Positions 8,812 to 18,685 of a stretch of DNA of 64,000 nucleotides are shown here, piece by piece. This stretch comes from Bradyrhizobium nanningense (GTDB taxonomy: Bacteria; Pseudomonadota; Alphaproteobacteria; Rhizobiales; Xanthobacteraceae). The stretch lies in NCBI RefSeq assembly GCF_004114535.1, contig NZ_LBJC01000024.1, positions 248,001 to 312,000 of the forward strand, written 5' to 3'. Position 1 is the first letter of the stretch, and each line of letters begins with the position of its first letter. The notes below the pieces were generated by a model. It saw nothing but the letters and a program-made list of their open reading frames with translations. It made no database searches and was not told the DNA's origin. Made by a program: the position numbers and the translations under genes.

Positions 8812-9513
8812 TTAATGGTTCTCCATGGGGGTGGCGTTCTTGCCGCGCAGCACGATGTCAAAGCGGTAGCACAGCGCCCATTCGGGCTGGGTATTCTCGA
8901 GGTCGAACGACGAGACCATGCGCGCCCGCGCCTTCTCGTCCGGCACCGAGTTGAAGATCGGGTCGAACGGGAACAGCGGATCGGCCGGGAAGTACATCTG
9001 CGTCACGAGGCGCGTGACGAAGGAATGGCCGAACACCGACAGATGAATGTGCGCCGGCCGCCATGCATTGTGGTGATTGCCCCACGGATAGGCGCCGGGC
9101 TTGATCGTCACAAAGCGGTAATAGCCGGAGGCATCGCTCACAGTGCGGCCCGCGCCGGTGAAATTCGGATCGAGTGGCGCCGGATGCTGGTCGCGGACAT
9201 GGACGTAACGCCCGCAGGAATTGGCCTGCCAGATCTCGACCAATGAGCTCGGCACGCCCCGGCCATCCTCGTCGCGCACATGGCCGTGGACGATGATGCG
9301 CTCTCCGAGCGGCTCGCCGCTGTGCTGGCGGGTGAGATCGTTGTCGCCCTCGCGCACGGTCTCGTGGCCGTAGACCGGACCGGTGAGCTCCGACAGCGTA
9401 TGACGCATCGGGATCAAGGGCTTGTTCGGCGCGCGCTTGATCGAGCTCTTGTAGTCGGGCGACAGCGGCAAAGGATGCGCCTTGTTGCTGTCGGTCGGAT
9501 AGATGAATGTCAT
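8812..9513 (-). CDS. pcaH: Protocatechuate 3,4-dioxygenase beta subunit
   Basis: A 233-residue iron-binding subunit. It shows LVEIWQANSCGRYVHVRDQ (first tyrosine ligand region), TIKPGAYPWGN (second tyrosine) and RPAHIHLSVFG (the two histidine ligands), the non-haem Fe(III) set of the family. A GGGGAGGAG ribosome site precedes the ATG. It abuts pcaG and follows the other dioxygenase gene by about 120 bases on the same strand. It acts in the protocatechuate branch of the beta-ketoadipate pathway, relevant to plant-derived phenolics in soil. Confidence 0.94.
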   Translation of the reverse strand: MTFIYPTDSNKAHPLPLSPDYKSSIKRAPNKPLIPMRHTLSELTGPVYGHETVREGDNDLTRQHSGEPLGERIIVHGHVRDEDGRGVPSSLVEIWQANSCGRYVHVRDQHPAPLDPNFTGAGRTVSDASGYYRFVTIKPGAYPWGNHHNAWRPAHIHLSVFGHSFVTRLVTQMYFPADPLFPFDPIFNSVPDEKARARMVSSFDLENTQPEWALCYRFDIVLRGKNATPMENH

Positions 9514-9637
9514 TGGCGAACTCCTCCCCGGCCATTGTGGTCCGGCCGGTCAACGTCCGCCAATCATTATAGGACATAACTAATTTGGGGAAGCAGGTTT
9601 AGCGGCCCGCCTGCGCGCCGGATTTGGTCCGAAGGCC

Positions 9638-10531
9638 CTATTTGATCGGCGGCCGCGGCAGCGTGGCCTCGCCGGCTTCGAGCCGATAGGTGTGATCGAG
9701 CGAATACCAGGGCGCGACGACGTCCGGCACTGCCGGATGCGGCGAGTCATGGCGCTGGAACTTGCCGATCAGCGCCCGTGTCACGCCGAACTGCACATCG
9801 CTGTCGATATGCGGATCGGCGGGGTCGTAGACCTGCGAGATCAGCGTCTTGAATCCGGGCTTGAAGATCAGGGCGTGCAGATGCGCGGGACGATAGGGAT
9901 GCCGGCTCTGCGCCGCCAGCAAGCGGCCGACCACGCCATTGGTCGGGATCGGATAGCCGACCATCATCACCGAACGGAAGGAGAAGCGCCCATCCTGGTC
10001 GGTCGTGAACTTGCCACGCAGGTTCATGTCAGCCTGCTCAGGATCCTGGTTCTCGTAGAGGCCGACCGGGGAGGCGTGCCAGACATCGACCTCGGCGCCG
10101 GCAACGGGACGGCCATCCTGACCCACAACGCGGCCGCTGACGAACAGCGGCGCGCCCGGGGTCTCGGAGCGCACGATCGAGCCGCCGTTCTCGACCCGCG
10201 GCGAGTTCAGCCGCCAGAACGGCCCGAGCAGTGATTGATCGGTTTCCGTATTCCCCTGATCGCCATTGTTGAGCAGGCACACCAATGAGGAAACGCCGAG
10301 TGAGCCTGCCATCAGCACGGCTTCGTTGTGCGTGTCGGTCGAGAGCTTGCCGAGCTCGGCCACGATCGCCGTGGCGTCGCGAAACTCCTTCTCGGTCAGG
10401 CGGACGTCGCGAATGAAGGCATGCAGATGCTTGACCAGGGAGAGCATGATCTGGCGCATGCGCGGATCGGAGGTCTGCTCCATCACCGCCAGTGCCGCGG
10501 CCGTGACGTCCTGCTCGCGCTCGATGATCAT
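9638..10531 (-). CDS. Intradiol dioxygenase, hydroxyquinol/catechol 1,2-dioxygenase type
   Basis: A 297-residue protein with the N-terminal dioxygenase dimerisation domain (about 20-90, with SLVKHLHAFIRDVRLTEKEF) and a C-terminal catalytic domain. The latter contains VSGRVVGQDGRPVAGAEVDVW, a tyrosine in PVGLYENQ, and SRHPYRPAHLHALI, which supplies the second tyrosine and the two histidines for Fe(III). The N-terminal domain is closest in my recollection to hydroxyquinol 1,2-dioxygenases, which form maleylacetate, but catechol dioxygenase activity cannot be excluded. AGGGAG precedes the ATG. It lies between pcaF and pcaH on one strand. Confidence 0.85.
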   Translation of the reverse strand: MIIEREQDVTAAALAVMEQTSDPRMRQIMLSLVKHLHAFIRDVRLTEKEFRDATAIVAELGKLSTDTHNEAVLMAGSLGVSSLVCLLNNGDQGNTETDQSLLGPFWRLNSPRVENGGSIVRSETPGAPLFVSGRVVGQDGRPVAGAEVDVWHASPVGLYENQDPEQADMNLRGKFTTDQDGRFSFRSVMMVGYPIPTNGVVGRLLAAQSRHPYRPAHLHALIFKPGFKTLISQVYDPADPHIDSDVQFGVTRALIGKFQRHDSPHPAVPDVVAPWYSLDHTYRLEAGEATLPRPPIK

Positions 10532-10557
10532 GCCGCTAATTTCTCCCTGTCATTCCG

Positions 10558-10648
10558 GGGCAGCCCGACAGGGCTGAACCCGGAATCTCGAGATCCCGGA
10601 CTCCGCCCTATCGGGCGGCTCCGGGATGACCGGACGCTAAGCGTCCGG

Positions 10649-10649
<1 letters not shown>
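10558..10649. repeat. Palindromic repeat between pcaF and the dioxygenase gene
   Basis: The block opens GTCATTCCGGGGCAGCCCGA and closes with CCGGGATGAC, then a small hairpin CGGACGCTAAGCGTCCG against the end of pcaF. It belongs to the GTCATTCCGGGG family also seen at 21483-21622. Because it lies inside a same-strand cluster, its transcript would fold between two cistrons and could affect mRNA processing. Confidence 0.7.
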
Positions 10650-11857
<1,208 letters not shown>

Positions 11858-12073
11858 CGTTGTTCTCCCTGAATGCCGCGGTTCGGCCCAAATTCTTCAA
11901 TGTCGGCGGAGTTTTAGGAGGGCGCCCGCGGCAGGTCAATTGACCGATGCACGCGTGTTCCGAGGGGTCTGCACGCCGGCCACGCATGCCGCAATGCGGA
12001 CAACGTGGAAAACCTCCCCTTCCCGGCCAAAGCGATAGGAGCAGGTGTCGAAATTTTGTAGGTTGCGCCGCCC

Positions 12074-14812
12074 ATGACAGTGCAACAGCCGATACCCGTC
12101 CCGCCCCCCGACGAAGCGCCCGCAGCGCCGGCGGAAGCCGCCGCGCGCGTCACGCCGATGATGGAACAATACCTGGAGATCAAGGCGGCGCACCAGGGCC
12201 TCTTGCTGTTCTACCGGATGGGCGATTTCTACGAATTGTTCTTCGAGGACGCCGAAATCGCCTCCAAGACGCTCGGCATCGTCTTGACCAAGCGCGGCAA
12301 GCATCAGGGCGCCGACATCCCGATGTGCGGCGTGCCCGTCGAGCGCTCCGAGGACTATTTGCACCGCCTGATCTCGGCCGGTCACCGCGTCGCGGTCTGC
12401 GAGCAAACCGAGGATCCCGCCGCTGCGAAAGCGCGCGGCAACAAGAGCGTGGTCCGCCGCGGCGTGGTGCGGCTGGTGACGCCGGGCACGCTGACCGAGG
12501 ACACGCTGCTCGATGCGCGTGCCAACAATTACCTGCTGGCGATCGCGCGTGCCCGCGCCTCCGGCGGCGGCGACCGTTTCGGCCTCGCCTGGATCGACAT
12601 CTCGACCGCCGAATTCATGGTCACCGAATGCTCCAGCGGCGAGCTCGCCGCGACGCTGGCGCGCATCAATCCGAACGAGGCGATCGTCACCGACGCACTC
12701 TTCAACGACAGCGAGCTCGGACAGACCCTGCGCGAGCTGCCGGCCGTGACGCCGCTGACCCGCGACGTGTTCGATGGCGCCACCGCCGAAAAGCGGCTGT
12801 GCGACTATTTTGCGGTCGCGACCATGGACGGGCTGGCACAGCTCACGCGCCTCGAGGCCACCGCGGCGGCCGCCGCCGTCACCTATGTCGACCGCACCCA
12901 GGTCGGCAAGCATCCGCCGCTGTCGCCGCCCGCGCGCGAGGCTTCGGGCGCGACCATGGCGATCGATCCGGCCACCCGCGCCAATCTCGAGCTGACGCGA
13001 ACGCTCGCGGGCGAACGCCGCGGCTCGCTGCTCGACGCGATCGACTGCACCGTGACGTCGGCGGGATCGCGCCTGCTGGCGCAGCGGTTGGCGGCACCGT
13101 TGACGGATGCGCCCGCAATTGCGCGGCGGCTCGATGCGGTCAGCACCTTCGTCGCCGATTCAGCCGCACGCGAGGACATCCGCAGCATTTTGCGCGGCGC
13201 GCCCGACATGTCGCGGGCGCTGGCCCGTCTCTCGGTCGGTCGCGGCGGGCCGCGCGATCTCGCCGGCATCCGCGACGGCATCATCGCCGCCGACCAGGTG
13301 CTGACGCGGCTTTCCGAACTGGATCAACCGCCGCAGGAGATCGCAGCGGTGATGGCAGCGCTGCAAAGGCCGTCGCGCCAGCTGGCGGCGGAATTCGCCA
13401 GCGCACTCGACGAGCAGTTACCGCTGATCAAGCGTGACGGCGGCTTCGTTCGACAGGGCTATGAGCCTGCCCTCGACGAAGCGCGAAATCTGCGCGACGC
13501 CTCGCGTCTCGTGGTGGCCTCGATGCAGGCCCGCTACGCCGACGCGACCTCCGTCAAGGGCCTCAAGATCCGCCACAACAACGTGCTCGGCTATTTCGTC
13601 GAGGTCACCGCGCAGCACGGCGACAAGCTGATGTCGGCCCCGTTGAACGCGACCTTCATCCATCGCCAGACGCTGGCGGGGCAGGTGCGCTTCACCACCT
13701 CGGAACTGGGCGAGATCGAGGCCAAGATCGCCAATGCCGGCGACCGCGCCCTTGGACTGGAGCTCGAGATTTTCGAGCGGCTGTCAGCGAAGGCCATGGC
13801 GATCAGCGACGACCTGCGCGCCGCCGCCCACGCTTTTGCCTTGCTCGACGTCGCAACATCGCTGGCGAAACTCGCGGTCGACGATAATTACGTGCGACCG
13901 GAGGTGGACGACTCCCTCGGCTTTGCGATCGAAGCCGGCCGCCATCCCGTGGTCGAGCAGGCCCTGAAGCGCAATGGCGAACCGTTCATCGCCAATGCCT
14001 GCGATCTCTCGCCGGCTCCTGGTCAAAAATCCGGCCAGCTCTGGCTGCTCACCGGTCCCAACATGGCCGGCAAATCGACTTTCCTGCGTCAGAACGCGCT
14101 GATTGCGCTGCTCGCCCAGATCGGCAGCTTCGTGCCGGCCACGCGGGCGCGGATCGGCATCGTCGACCGGCTGTTCTCGCGCGTCGGCGCCGCCGATGAT
14201 CTCGCGCGCGGCCGTTCCACCTTCATGGTGGAGATGGTCGAGACCGCGGCAATCCTGAACCAGGCCGGCGAGCGCTCGCTCGTGATCCTGGATGAGATCG
14301 GCCGCGGCACCGCGACCTTCGACGGACTCTCGATCGCCTGGGCCGCGATCGAGCATCTGCATGAGAGTAACCGTTGCCGCACCCTGTTCGCCACGCATTA
14401 TCACGAGCTGACCGCGCTCTCGGCCAAGCTGCCGCGGATGTTCAATGCCACCGTGCGGGTGAAGGAGTGGCAGGGCAATGTCGTGTTCCTGCACGAGGTG
14501 CTGCCGGGCTCGGCCGACCGCTCCTACGGCATCCAGGTGGCCAAACTCGCCGGCCTGCCGCCCGCGGTGATCACGCGCGCGAAATCGGTGCTCTCCAAGC
14601 TGGAGGCGCAGGACCGCGGCCAGACCGCGCGCGCGCTGGTGGACGATCTGCCGCTGTTCGCCGTGCCCTCGCGTGCCGCGGCGGAAGCCGCCCCGCCGAG
14701 CGAAGCCGAACTGCTGATGGAGGCCGTGAAGGCGCTGCATCCGGACGAGATGTCGCCGCGCGAGGCGCTCGATGCACTGTATGCGCTGAAGGCGAAGCTG
14801 CCGAAGCAGTGA
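12074..14812 (+). CDS. mutS: DNA mismatch repair ATPase MutS
   Basis: A 912-residue MutS. The mismatch-reading domain has MGDFYELFFEDA with the wedge residues Phe52 and Glu54. Connector, lever and clamp domains follow. The ATPase domain has Walker A GPNMAGKST from residue 661 and Walker B LVILDEIGRGT, with GLSIAWAAIEHLH and FATHYHELT downstream. A Pro/Ala-rich 28-residue N-terminal lead precedes the first domain. The length is usual for alphaproteobacteria. The gene stands alone here, divergent from pcaF; the stop is followed by a short repeat. Confidence 0.97.
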   Translation: MTVQQPIPVPPPDEAPAAPAEAAARVTPMMEQYLEIKAAHQGLLLFYRMGDFYELFFEDAEIASKTLGIVLTKRGKHQGADIPMCGVPVERSEDYLHRLISAGHRVAVCEQTEDPAAAKARGNKSVVRRGVVRLVTPGTLTEDTLLDARANNYLLAIARARASGGGDRFGLAWIDISTAEFMVTECSSGELAATLARINPNEAIVTDALFNDSELGQTLRELPAVTPLTRDVFDGATAEKRLCDYFAVATMDGLAQLTRLEATAAAAAVTYVDRTQVGKHPPLSPPAREASGATMAIDPATRANLELTRTLAGERRGSLLDAIDCTVTSAGSRLLAQRLAAPLTDAPAIARRLDAVSTFVADSAAREDIRSILRGAPDMSRALARLSVGRGGPRDLAGIRDGIIAADQVLTRLSELDQPPQEIAAVMAALQRPSRQLAAEFASALDEQLPLIKRDGGFVRQGYEPALDEARNLRDASRLVVASMQARYADATSVKGLKIRHNNVLGYFVEVTAQHGDKLMSAPLNATFIHRQTLAGQVRFTTSELGEIEAKIANAGDRALGLELEIFERLSAKAMAISDDLRAAAHAFALLDVATSLAKLAVDDNYVRPEVDDSLGFAIEAGRHPVVEQALKRNGEPFIANACDLSPAPGQKSGQLWLLTGPNMAGKSTFLRQNALIALLAQIGSFVPATRARIGIVDRLFSRVGAADDLARGRSTFMVEMVETAAILNQAGERSLVILDEIGRGTATFDGLSIAWAAIEHLHESNRCRTLFATHYHELTALSAKLPRMFNATVRVKEWQGNVVFLHEVLPGSADRSYGIQVAKLAGLPPAVITRAKSVLSKLEAQDRGQTARALVDDLPLFAVPSRAAAEAAPPSEAELLMEAVKALHPDEMSPREALDALYALKAKLPKQ

Positions 14813-14820
14813 CGGTGCCG

Positions 14821-14853
14821 TAGCCCAAATGAGCGAAGCGACATGCGGGCTAC
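14821..14853. repeat. Short palindromic repeat, GAGCGAAGCGACAT family
   Basis: The sequence TAGCCCAAATGAGCGAAGCG ends with CGGGCTACG, forming a stem TAGCCC/GGGCTA around GAGCGAAGCGACAT. The same unit appears at 32182-32258. It lies between convergent mutS and the chemoreceptor gene and could end transcription from either side, though no T-run is present. Confidence 0.6.
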
Positions 14854-14885
14854 GACGGTGTCTGCGCCGAAAGAGAAACGCCTAC

Positions 14886-16562
14886 CTACGCCCGCGCCGC
14901 GATCGCCGCCGCTTCTGCCGCCGCCCGCTGCATGCTGGTCGACATCTCGTTCGTCACCGTGCTCTGCTCCTCGACGGCCGCAGCGGTTGAGGTCACATAT
15001 TCGCTGACATTGTTGATGGCCTGCTTGATCGAACCGAGCGCGCTGACGACGTCGCCGGAGATGCCGTTGAGGCTGCCGATCTCCTGGCCGATCTTGTCGG
15101 TCGCCTGCTTGGCCTGATTGGCGAGGCTCTTCACCTCGGAGGCGACCACGGCAAAGCCGCGACCGGCTTCGCCGGCCCGGGCGGATTCGATCGTGGCATT
15201 GAGCGCGAGCAGATTGATCTGGCCGGTGATGTTGTTGATCATCTCGACGATGCCGCTCATCGACTGCGCCGCCTCGGTAAGGCGCTGTGCCTGTGCATCG
15301 GCCGAGGAGACCTGCTCCACCGCGCTCATCGCGGTCTCGCGGGACTTCGTCATCGCTTCGGAGATCTCCCGGACCGAGGCGTTCAACTCCTCGGAGCCCG
15401 CCGCGACCGATTCCATCATGCCGCGCACGCGCTCGTTGCCCATGCGGACCAGCACCTGCTTGGTGGTGTCGGTGGCATATTTGACGACCTTGAACGGCTT
15501 GCCGTTGAGATCGAGAATCGGATTGTAGGACGCCTGGATGTAGACCTCCTTGCCGCCCTTGCCGATGCGCTTGTATTCGGCCGCCTGGTACTGGCCGCGG
15601 TTGAGCGCCGCCCAGAACTCACGATAAGCAACCCCGTCGCGCTCGTTGGGCTCGACGAACATGCTGTGATGCTTGCCCTTGATCTCGGCCAGCGAATAAC
15701 CGAGCGTGGCGAGGAAGTTGGCATTCGCGGTGATGATCGTGCCGTCCATGTTGAACTCGATCACGGCCTGCGCTTTGTCGATGGCCGCGATCTGACCGGC
15801 GAGGTCGGCATTCTTCAGCTTCTCCGCGGTGACGTCGGTCGCGAACTTGACGACGCCGTACGGCTTGCCTGCCTCGTCGAGCAGCGGGTTGTAGGAAGCG
15901 AGAATCCAGACCTCGCGGCCGCCCTTGCCGATACGCTTGAACTCGCCGGCCTGGTAGTCGCCGCGGTTGAGCGCAGCCCAGAACTCGCGATAGGCCGCGC
16001 TGTTGCGGTCGGCCTCGGCCACGAACAGGCTATGGTGCTTGCCCTCGATCTCGGACAACGAATAGCCGAGCGCCTTGCAGAAATTCTCGTTGGCGGTGAC
16101 GATGGTGCCGTCGAGCCTGAACTCGATCACGGCCTGGGCGCGGCTGATGGCGGCGATCTTCGAAGCATCCGTCATGCTCCGCATCTTCTTCGCGGTGATA
16201 TCGGTCGCAATCTTGGCGACCATCACCGTCTTGCCGTTGCCGTCGAGCACCGGATTGTAGGATGCTTCGATCCAGACTTCGCGGCCGCCCTTCGCGATCC
16301 GCTTGAACTCGCGCGCCTGACACTCGCCACGGTTCAACGCAGCCCAGAACGCCTTGTAGTCGGCGCTGTCGCGCTGGTCGGCCGGCACGAACATGGAATG
16401 GTGCTTGCCCTGGATCTCGTCAAGCTGATAACCGAGGGCGTCGAGAAAGTTCTTGTTGGCCGTGATAATCGTGCCATCCAGATTGAATTCGATCATGGCC
16501 TGGGAGCGGCCGATCGCATCGAGCCGTGCTTGTGCATCAATCTGGGACTTGCGACCGAACAT
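14886..16562 (-). CDS. Soluble chemoreceptor with three tandem PAS domains
   Basis: A 558-residue protein without any transmembrane helix. Three PAS domains (about 16-130, 137-252 and 258-370) are unusually alike: each has the pattern AxIEF-LDGTI-TAN-NF, GKHHSxFV, FWAALNRG, KGG-EV and ASYNP. The third is joined directly to an MCP signalling domain (about 385-558) containing LALNATIESARAGEAGRGF. It therefore senses an intracellular cue, as in BdlA/Aer2-type receptors. I chose the ATG at 16562 because GGAG lies ten bases upstream; longer in-frame starts lack a site. PAS ligand (haem, flavin or other) is unknown. Confidence 0.9.
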   Translation of the reverse strand: MFGRKSQIDAQARLDAIGRSQAMIEFNLDGTIITANKNFLDALGYQLDEIQGKHHSMFVPADQRDSADYKAFWAALNRGECQAREFKRIAKGGREVWIEASYNPVLDGNGKTVMVAKIATDITAKKMRSMTDASKIAAISRAQAVIEFRLDGTIVTANENFCKALGYSLSEIEGKHHSLFVAEADRNSAAYREFWAALNRGDYQAGEFKRIGKGGREVWILASYNPLLDEAGKPYGVVKFATDVTAEKLKNADLAGQIAAIDKAQAVIEFNMDGTIITANANFLATLGYSLAEIKGKHHSMFVEPNERDGVAYREFWAALNRGQYQAAEYKRIGKGGKEVYIQASYNPILDLNGKPFKVVKYATDTTKQVLVRMGNERVRGMMESVAAGSEELNASVREISEAMTKSRETAMSAVEQVSSADAQAQRLTEAAQSMSGIVEMINNITGQINLLALNATIESARAGEAGRGFAVVASEVKSLANQAKQATDKIGQEIGSLNGISGDVVSALGSIKQAINNVSEYVTSTAAAVEEQSTVTNEMSTSMQRAAAEAAAIAARA

Positions 16563-16934
16563 CAAAGAATCTCCATCTCGAAATAATGCCTGGAAGGACA
16601 CATCCGCCGGGATGCCCCCCTGCGGCGCCACAGCTGCATTCCAATCATCCCGCGGGTCCGTACAGTCGGATACAGATCGGACAAAGTTTCACGCCGACGA
16701 CAGCGGAAGCGGGTATGCAAGATAGTTCGTACGGGAAAAGCTCGAACAAAGTTCTAATACAAGTGTCGGAAATCGGCGGGAACCAAAACGACCTCTGTCC
16801 ACGTGCCGATCAGTCCCGGCCGCGGCACGACTTGAAATGACGCATCTCATTCAATGGCTTGCGAAGATGCGGCATTGCCATCGAGCATGCCGGACACGAC
16901 TCTTCGCGACGTGGCGTCGCGCTGATCCGTAGTC
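16563..16934. other. Gene-free gap upstream of the soluble chemoreceptor
   Basis: About 370 bases between the chemoreceptor start and the end of the next minus-strand gene. I see no convincing reading frame, RNA gene or repeat. The part next to the chemoreceptor presumably holds its promoter on the minus strand; no confident -35/-10 or -24/-12 element was found by eye. Confidence 0.5.
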
Positions 16935-17744
16935 TTACGGCTGCTGTCGCGCCTTGTGCATCGCTCGCCGGCCGATCCCCCACAGCGTCAGATTCCAGGC
17001 GATGCAGGTGCCGAGCGCGAGACACAGACCGACGGCCGAGCCGAACGACACGACCGCAACGTGCAGAACTGCGATTGCCGTGCCGAAACCGAGCAGGCCC
17101 CAGGCGGAGTTGGCGAGCACGGCGGCGGTCGGCGGGCCGCCGATGCGCGGATGCAGGATCACCATGATGCTGGAGAAGACCACGGGATACAGCGCGATGA
17201 TGCCGCTGATGCGGGGACCGACCCAGCCCGAGGTCGAAACAACGATGGCGACGAGGGTCGCCACCAATGCAGCTCGCATCGGTACGTCATACCAGCGGCG
17301 CGTCACCAGCGGCATTTTCACATGGCGATAGCCGCTCAGGAGCGGAATGCAGATGCCGAAGGCGATCAGGTTAGCGGCCAGCCCGGCGGTGAGCGCCCAG
17401 TCGAACTGACGGACGATCGAAGCAAGCACGATCCAGACCGCGACTGCGCTGCCACAACTCACCAGAAGATCGTGCCGCTGCGCCAGCACGACATAGGTGA
17501 GACACATGAAGATCGTCGCCGCATTGATCGGAAGGCTCGCCAGCGCGCCCTGCGCGATGAAGGCGGCGTCGTGGTCGAGCGCGAGGAAGACGTAGGATGG
17601 ACCGGCCGACACCGGCAGGGTCGCGACCAGCGCGCCGATCACCGGTCCCGCGCGTTCGGTGATGATCGACGCCGTCACGACGAACGCCGCCGCGATCGCC
17701 ATGCGCAGGAGAAGGAAGAGGATGAAGTGGAGGTCGGGGGACAT
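16935..17744 (-). CDS. Integral membrane protein of unknown function
   Basis: A 269-residue hydrophobic protein with about eight to nine predicted membrane helices and short loops. I do not recognise the family. The middle contains GYRHVKMPLVTRRWYDVPMR, a basic cytoplasmic loop that seems to separate two halves, followed by WVGPRISGIIALYPVVFSS, which echoes ERAGPVIGALVATLPVSAG near the N-terminus; an internal duplication of a half-unit is possible. The reading frame extends upstream to 17795, but that part lies in a palindromic repeat, so the ATG at 17744 is preferred. Confidence 0.7.
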   Translation of the reverse strand: MSPDLHFILFLLLRMAIAAAFVVTASIITERAGPVIGALVATLPVSAGPSYVFLALDHDAAFIAQGALASLPINAATIFMCLTYVVLAQRHDLLVSCGSAVAVWIVLASIVRQFDWALTAGLAANLIAFGICIPLLSGYRHVKMPLVTRRWYDVPMRAALVATLVAIVVSTSGWVGPRISGIIALYPVVFSSIMVILHPRIGGPPTAAVLANSAWGLLGFGTAIAVLHVAVVSFGSAVGLCLALGTCIAWNLTLWGIGRRAMHKARQQP

Positions 17745-17749
17745 CTGTC

Positions 17750-17899
17750 TGTCATTCCGGGGCGTGCAAAGCGCGAGCCCGGAATCCATAACCACAGGCC
17801 GGAGTGGTTTATGAGCTGGAGCAACGGCCGTCTGAAATCACGACGGCTTGGGGTTATGGGTTCCCGGGCTCGCGCCAAGCAGCGCGCCCCGGGACGACA
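17750..17899. repeat. Composite palindromic repeat, long family, copy 2 (divergent)
   Basis: The arms GTCATTCCGGGGCG and CCCGGGACGAC enclose inner arms CCATAACCACAGG and GGGTTATGGG. The core (ATGAGCTGGAGCAACGG and so on) differs from copy 1, so this is a subtype sharing the arms. It lies between two minus-strand genes. Confidence 0.68.
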
Positions 17900-17925
17900 C
17901 CGATTGTTGTGCTGCGCCTCGCGCC

Positions 17926-18435
17926 TTACATCCGCTGCATCGACACCGACACCTTCGGGCCGTTCTTGATGGTCTGGTAGACCACGCAATAGCGCTCGGT
18001 CAGCTTGAGCAGAAGATCGAGCTTGTCCTGCGGCGCGTCGGTGTCGACCTCGAAGCGCAAACGGATCTCGGCGAAGCCGACAGGGGTCTCCTTGTCGACG
18101 CCGAGCGTGCCGCGAAAATCGAGATCGCCCTCGGCGTATACATTGCCGGTCTTCAAGGGCACCTCGATCGCGGTCGCAACTGATTTCAGCGTGACACCGG
18201 CGCAGGCGACCAAGGCTTCGAGCAGCATGTCGCCGGAGCAGAGCTCGAGACCGGAACCGCCGGTCGCCGGATGCAGGCCGGCCATCGCGATGGCGCGGCC
18301 GGTCTCGACCTTGCAGGCGATGCCTTCGCTATCGGTGGAGCCCTTGGCCTTCAGTGTGATCAGCGCGGTCTTGGGATCGGTCTTGTAGCGCTCCTTGATC
18401 GGAGCCTGCATTTGGCGCAGTTGGGCGGCGTCCAT
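17926..18435 (-). CDS. OsmC-family protein
   Basis: A 169-residue OsmC/Ohr-superfamily protein. The two conserved cysteines are visible: Cys78 in ALVACAGVTLKS and Cys150 in TERYCVVYQT. In this family they form the thiol peroxidase centre that reduces organic hydroperoxides. An extra Cys66 lies in ELCSGD. GGAGAG precedes the ATG. Substrate specificity and the reducing partner are unknown. It looks monocistronic, being separated from the membrane protein gene by a repeat, and it is divergent from glnD. Confidence 0.85.
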   Translation of the reverse strand: MDAAQLRQMQAPIKERYKTDPKTALITLKAKGSTDSEGIACKVETGRAIAMAGLHPATGGSGLELCSGDMLLEALVACAGVTLKSVATAIEVPLKTGNVYAEGDLDFRGTLGVDKETPVGFAEIRLRFEVDTDAPQDKLDLLLKLTERYCVVYQTIKNGPKVSVSMQRM

Positions 18436-18685
18436 TTTCGTTCTCTCCCGGCATATCGCATCTGACGAGCGGTATAGAAGGCGATCCGTTTCGTGTCAGC
18501 CCGTGATTGATGGAAGGCTGCCATGAGCGTCCGGAACTCAAGCCGGAAACTCCAGTATATTCATTATGTTACGGACGCTTATCAAGAGCGGCGCCGCGGC
18601 CCTCCCATCTGGGTAACCAGGTTCACCCGTCGACCTCTCACGAAGTCTCGTGACAGCGCCTGCCACCTCTTATATCCGATGAGAC

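Noticed and set aside
17745..17795. N-terminal extension of the unknown membrane protein
   Set aside because: The extra codons are part of a palindromic repeat and have no signal-peptide character.
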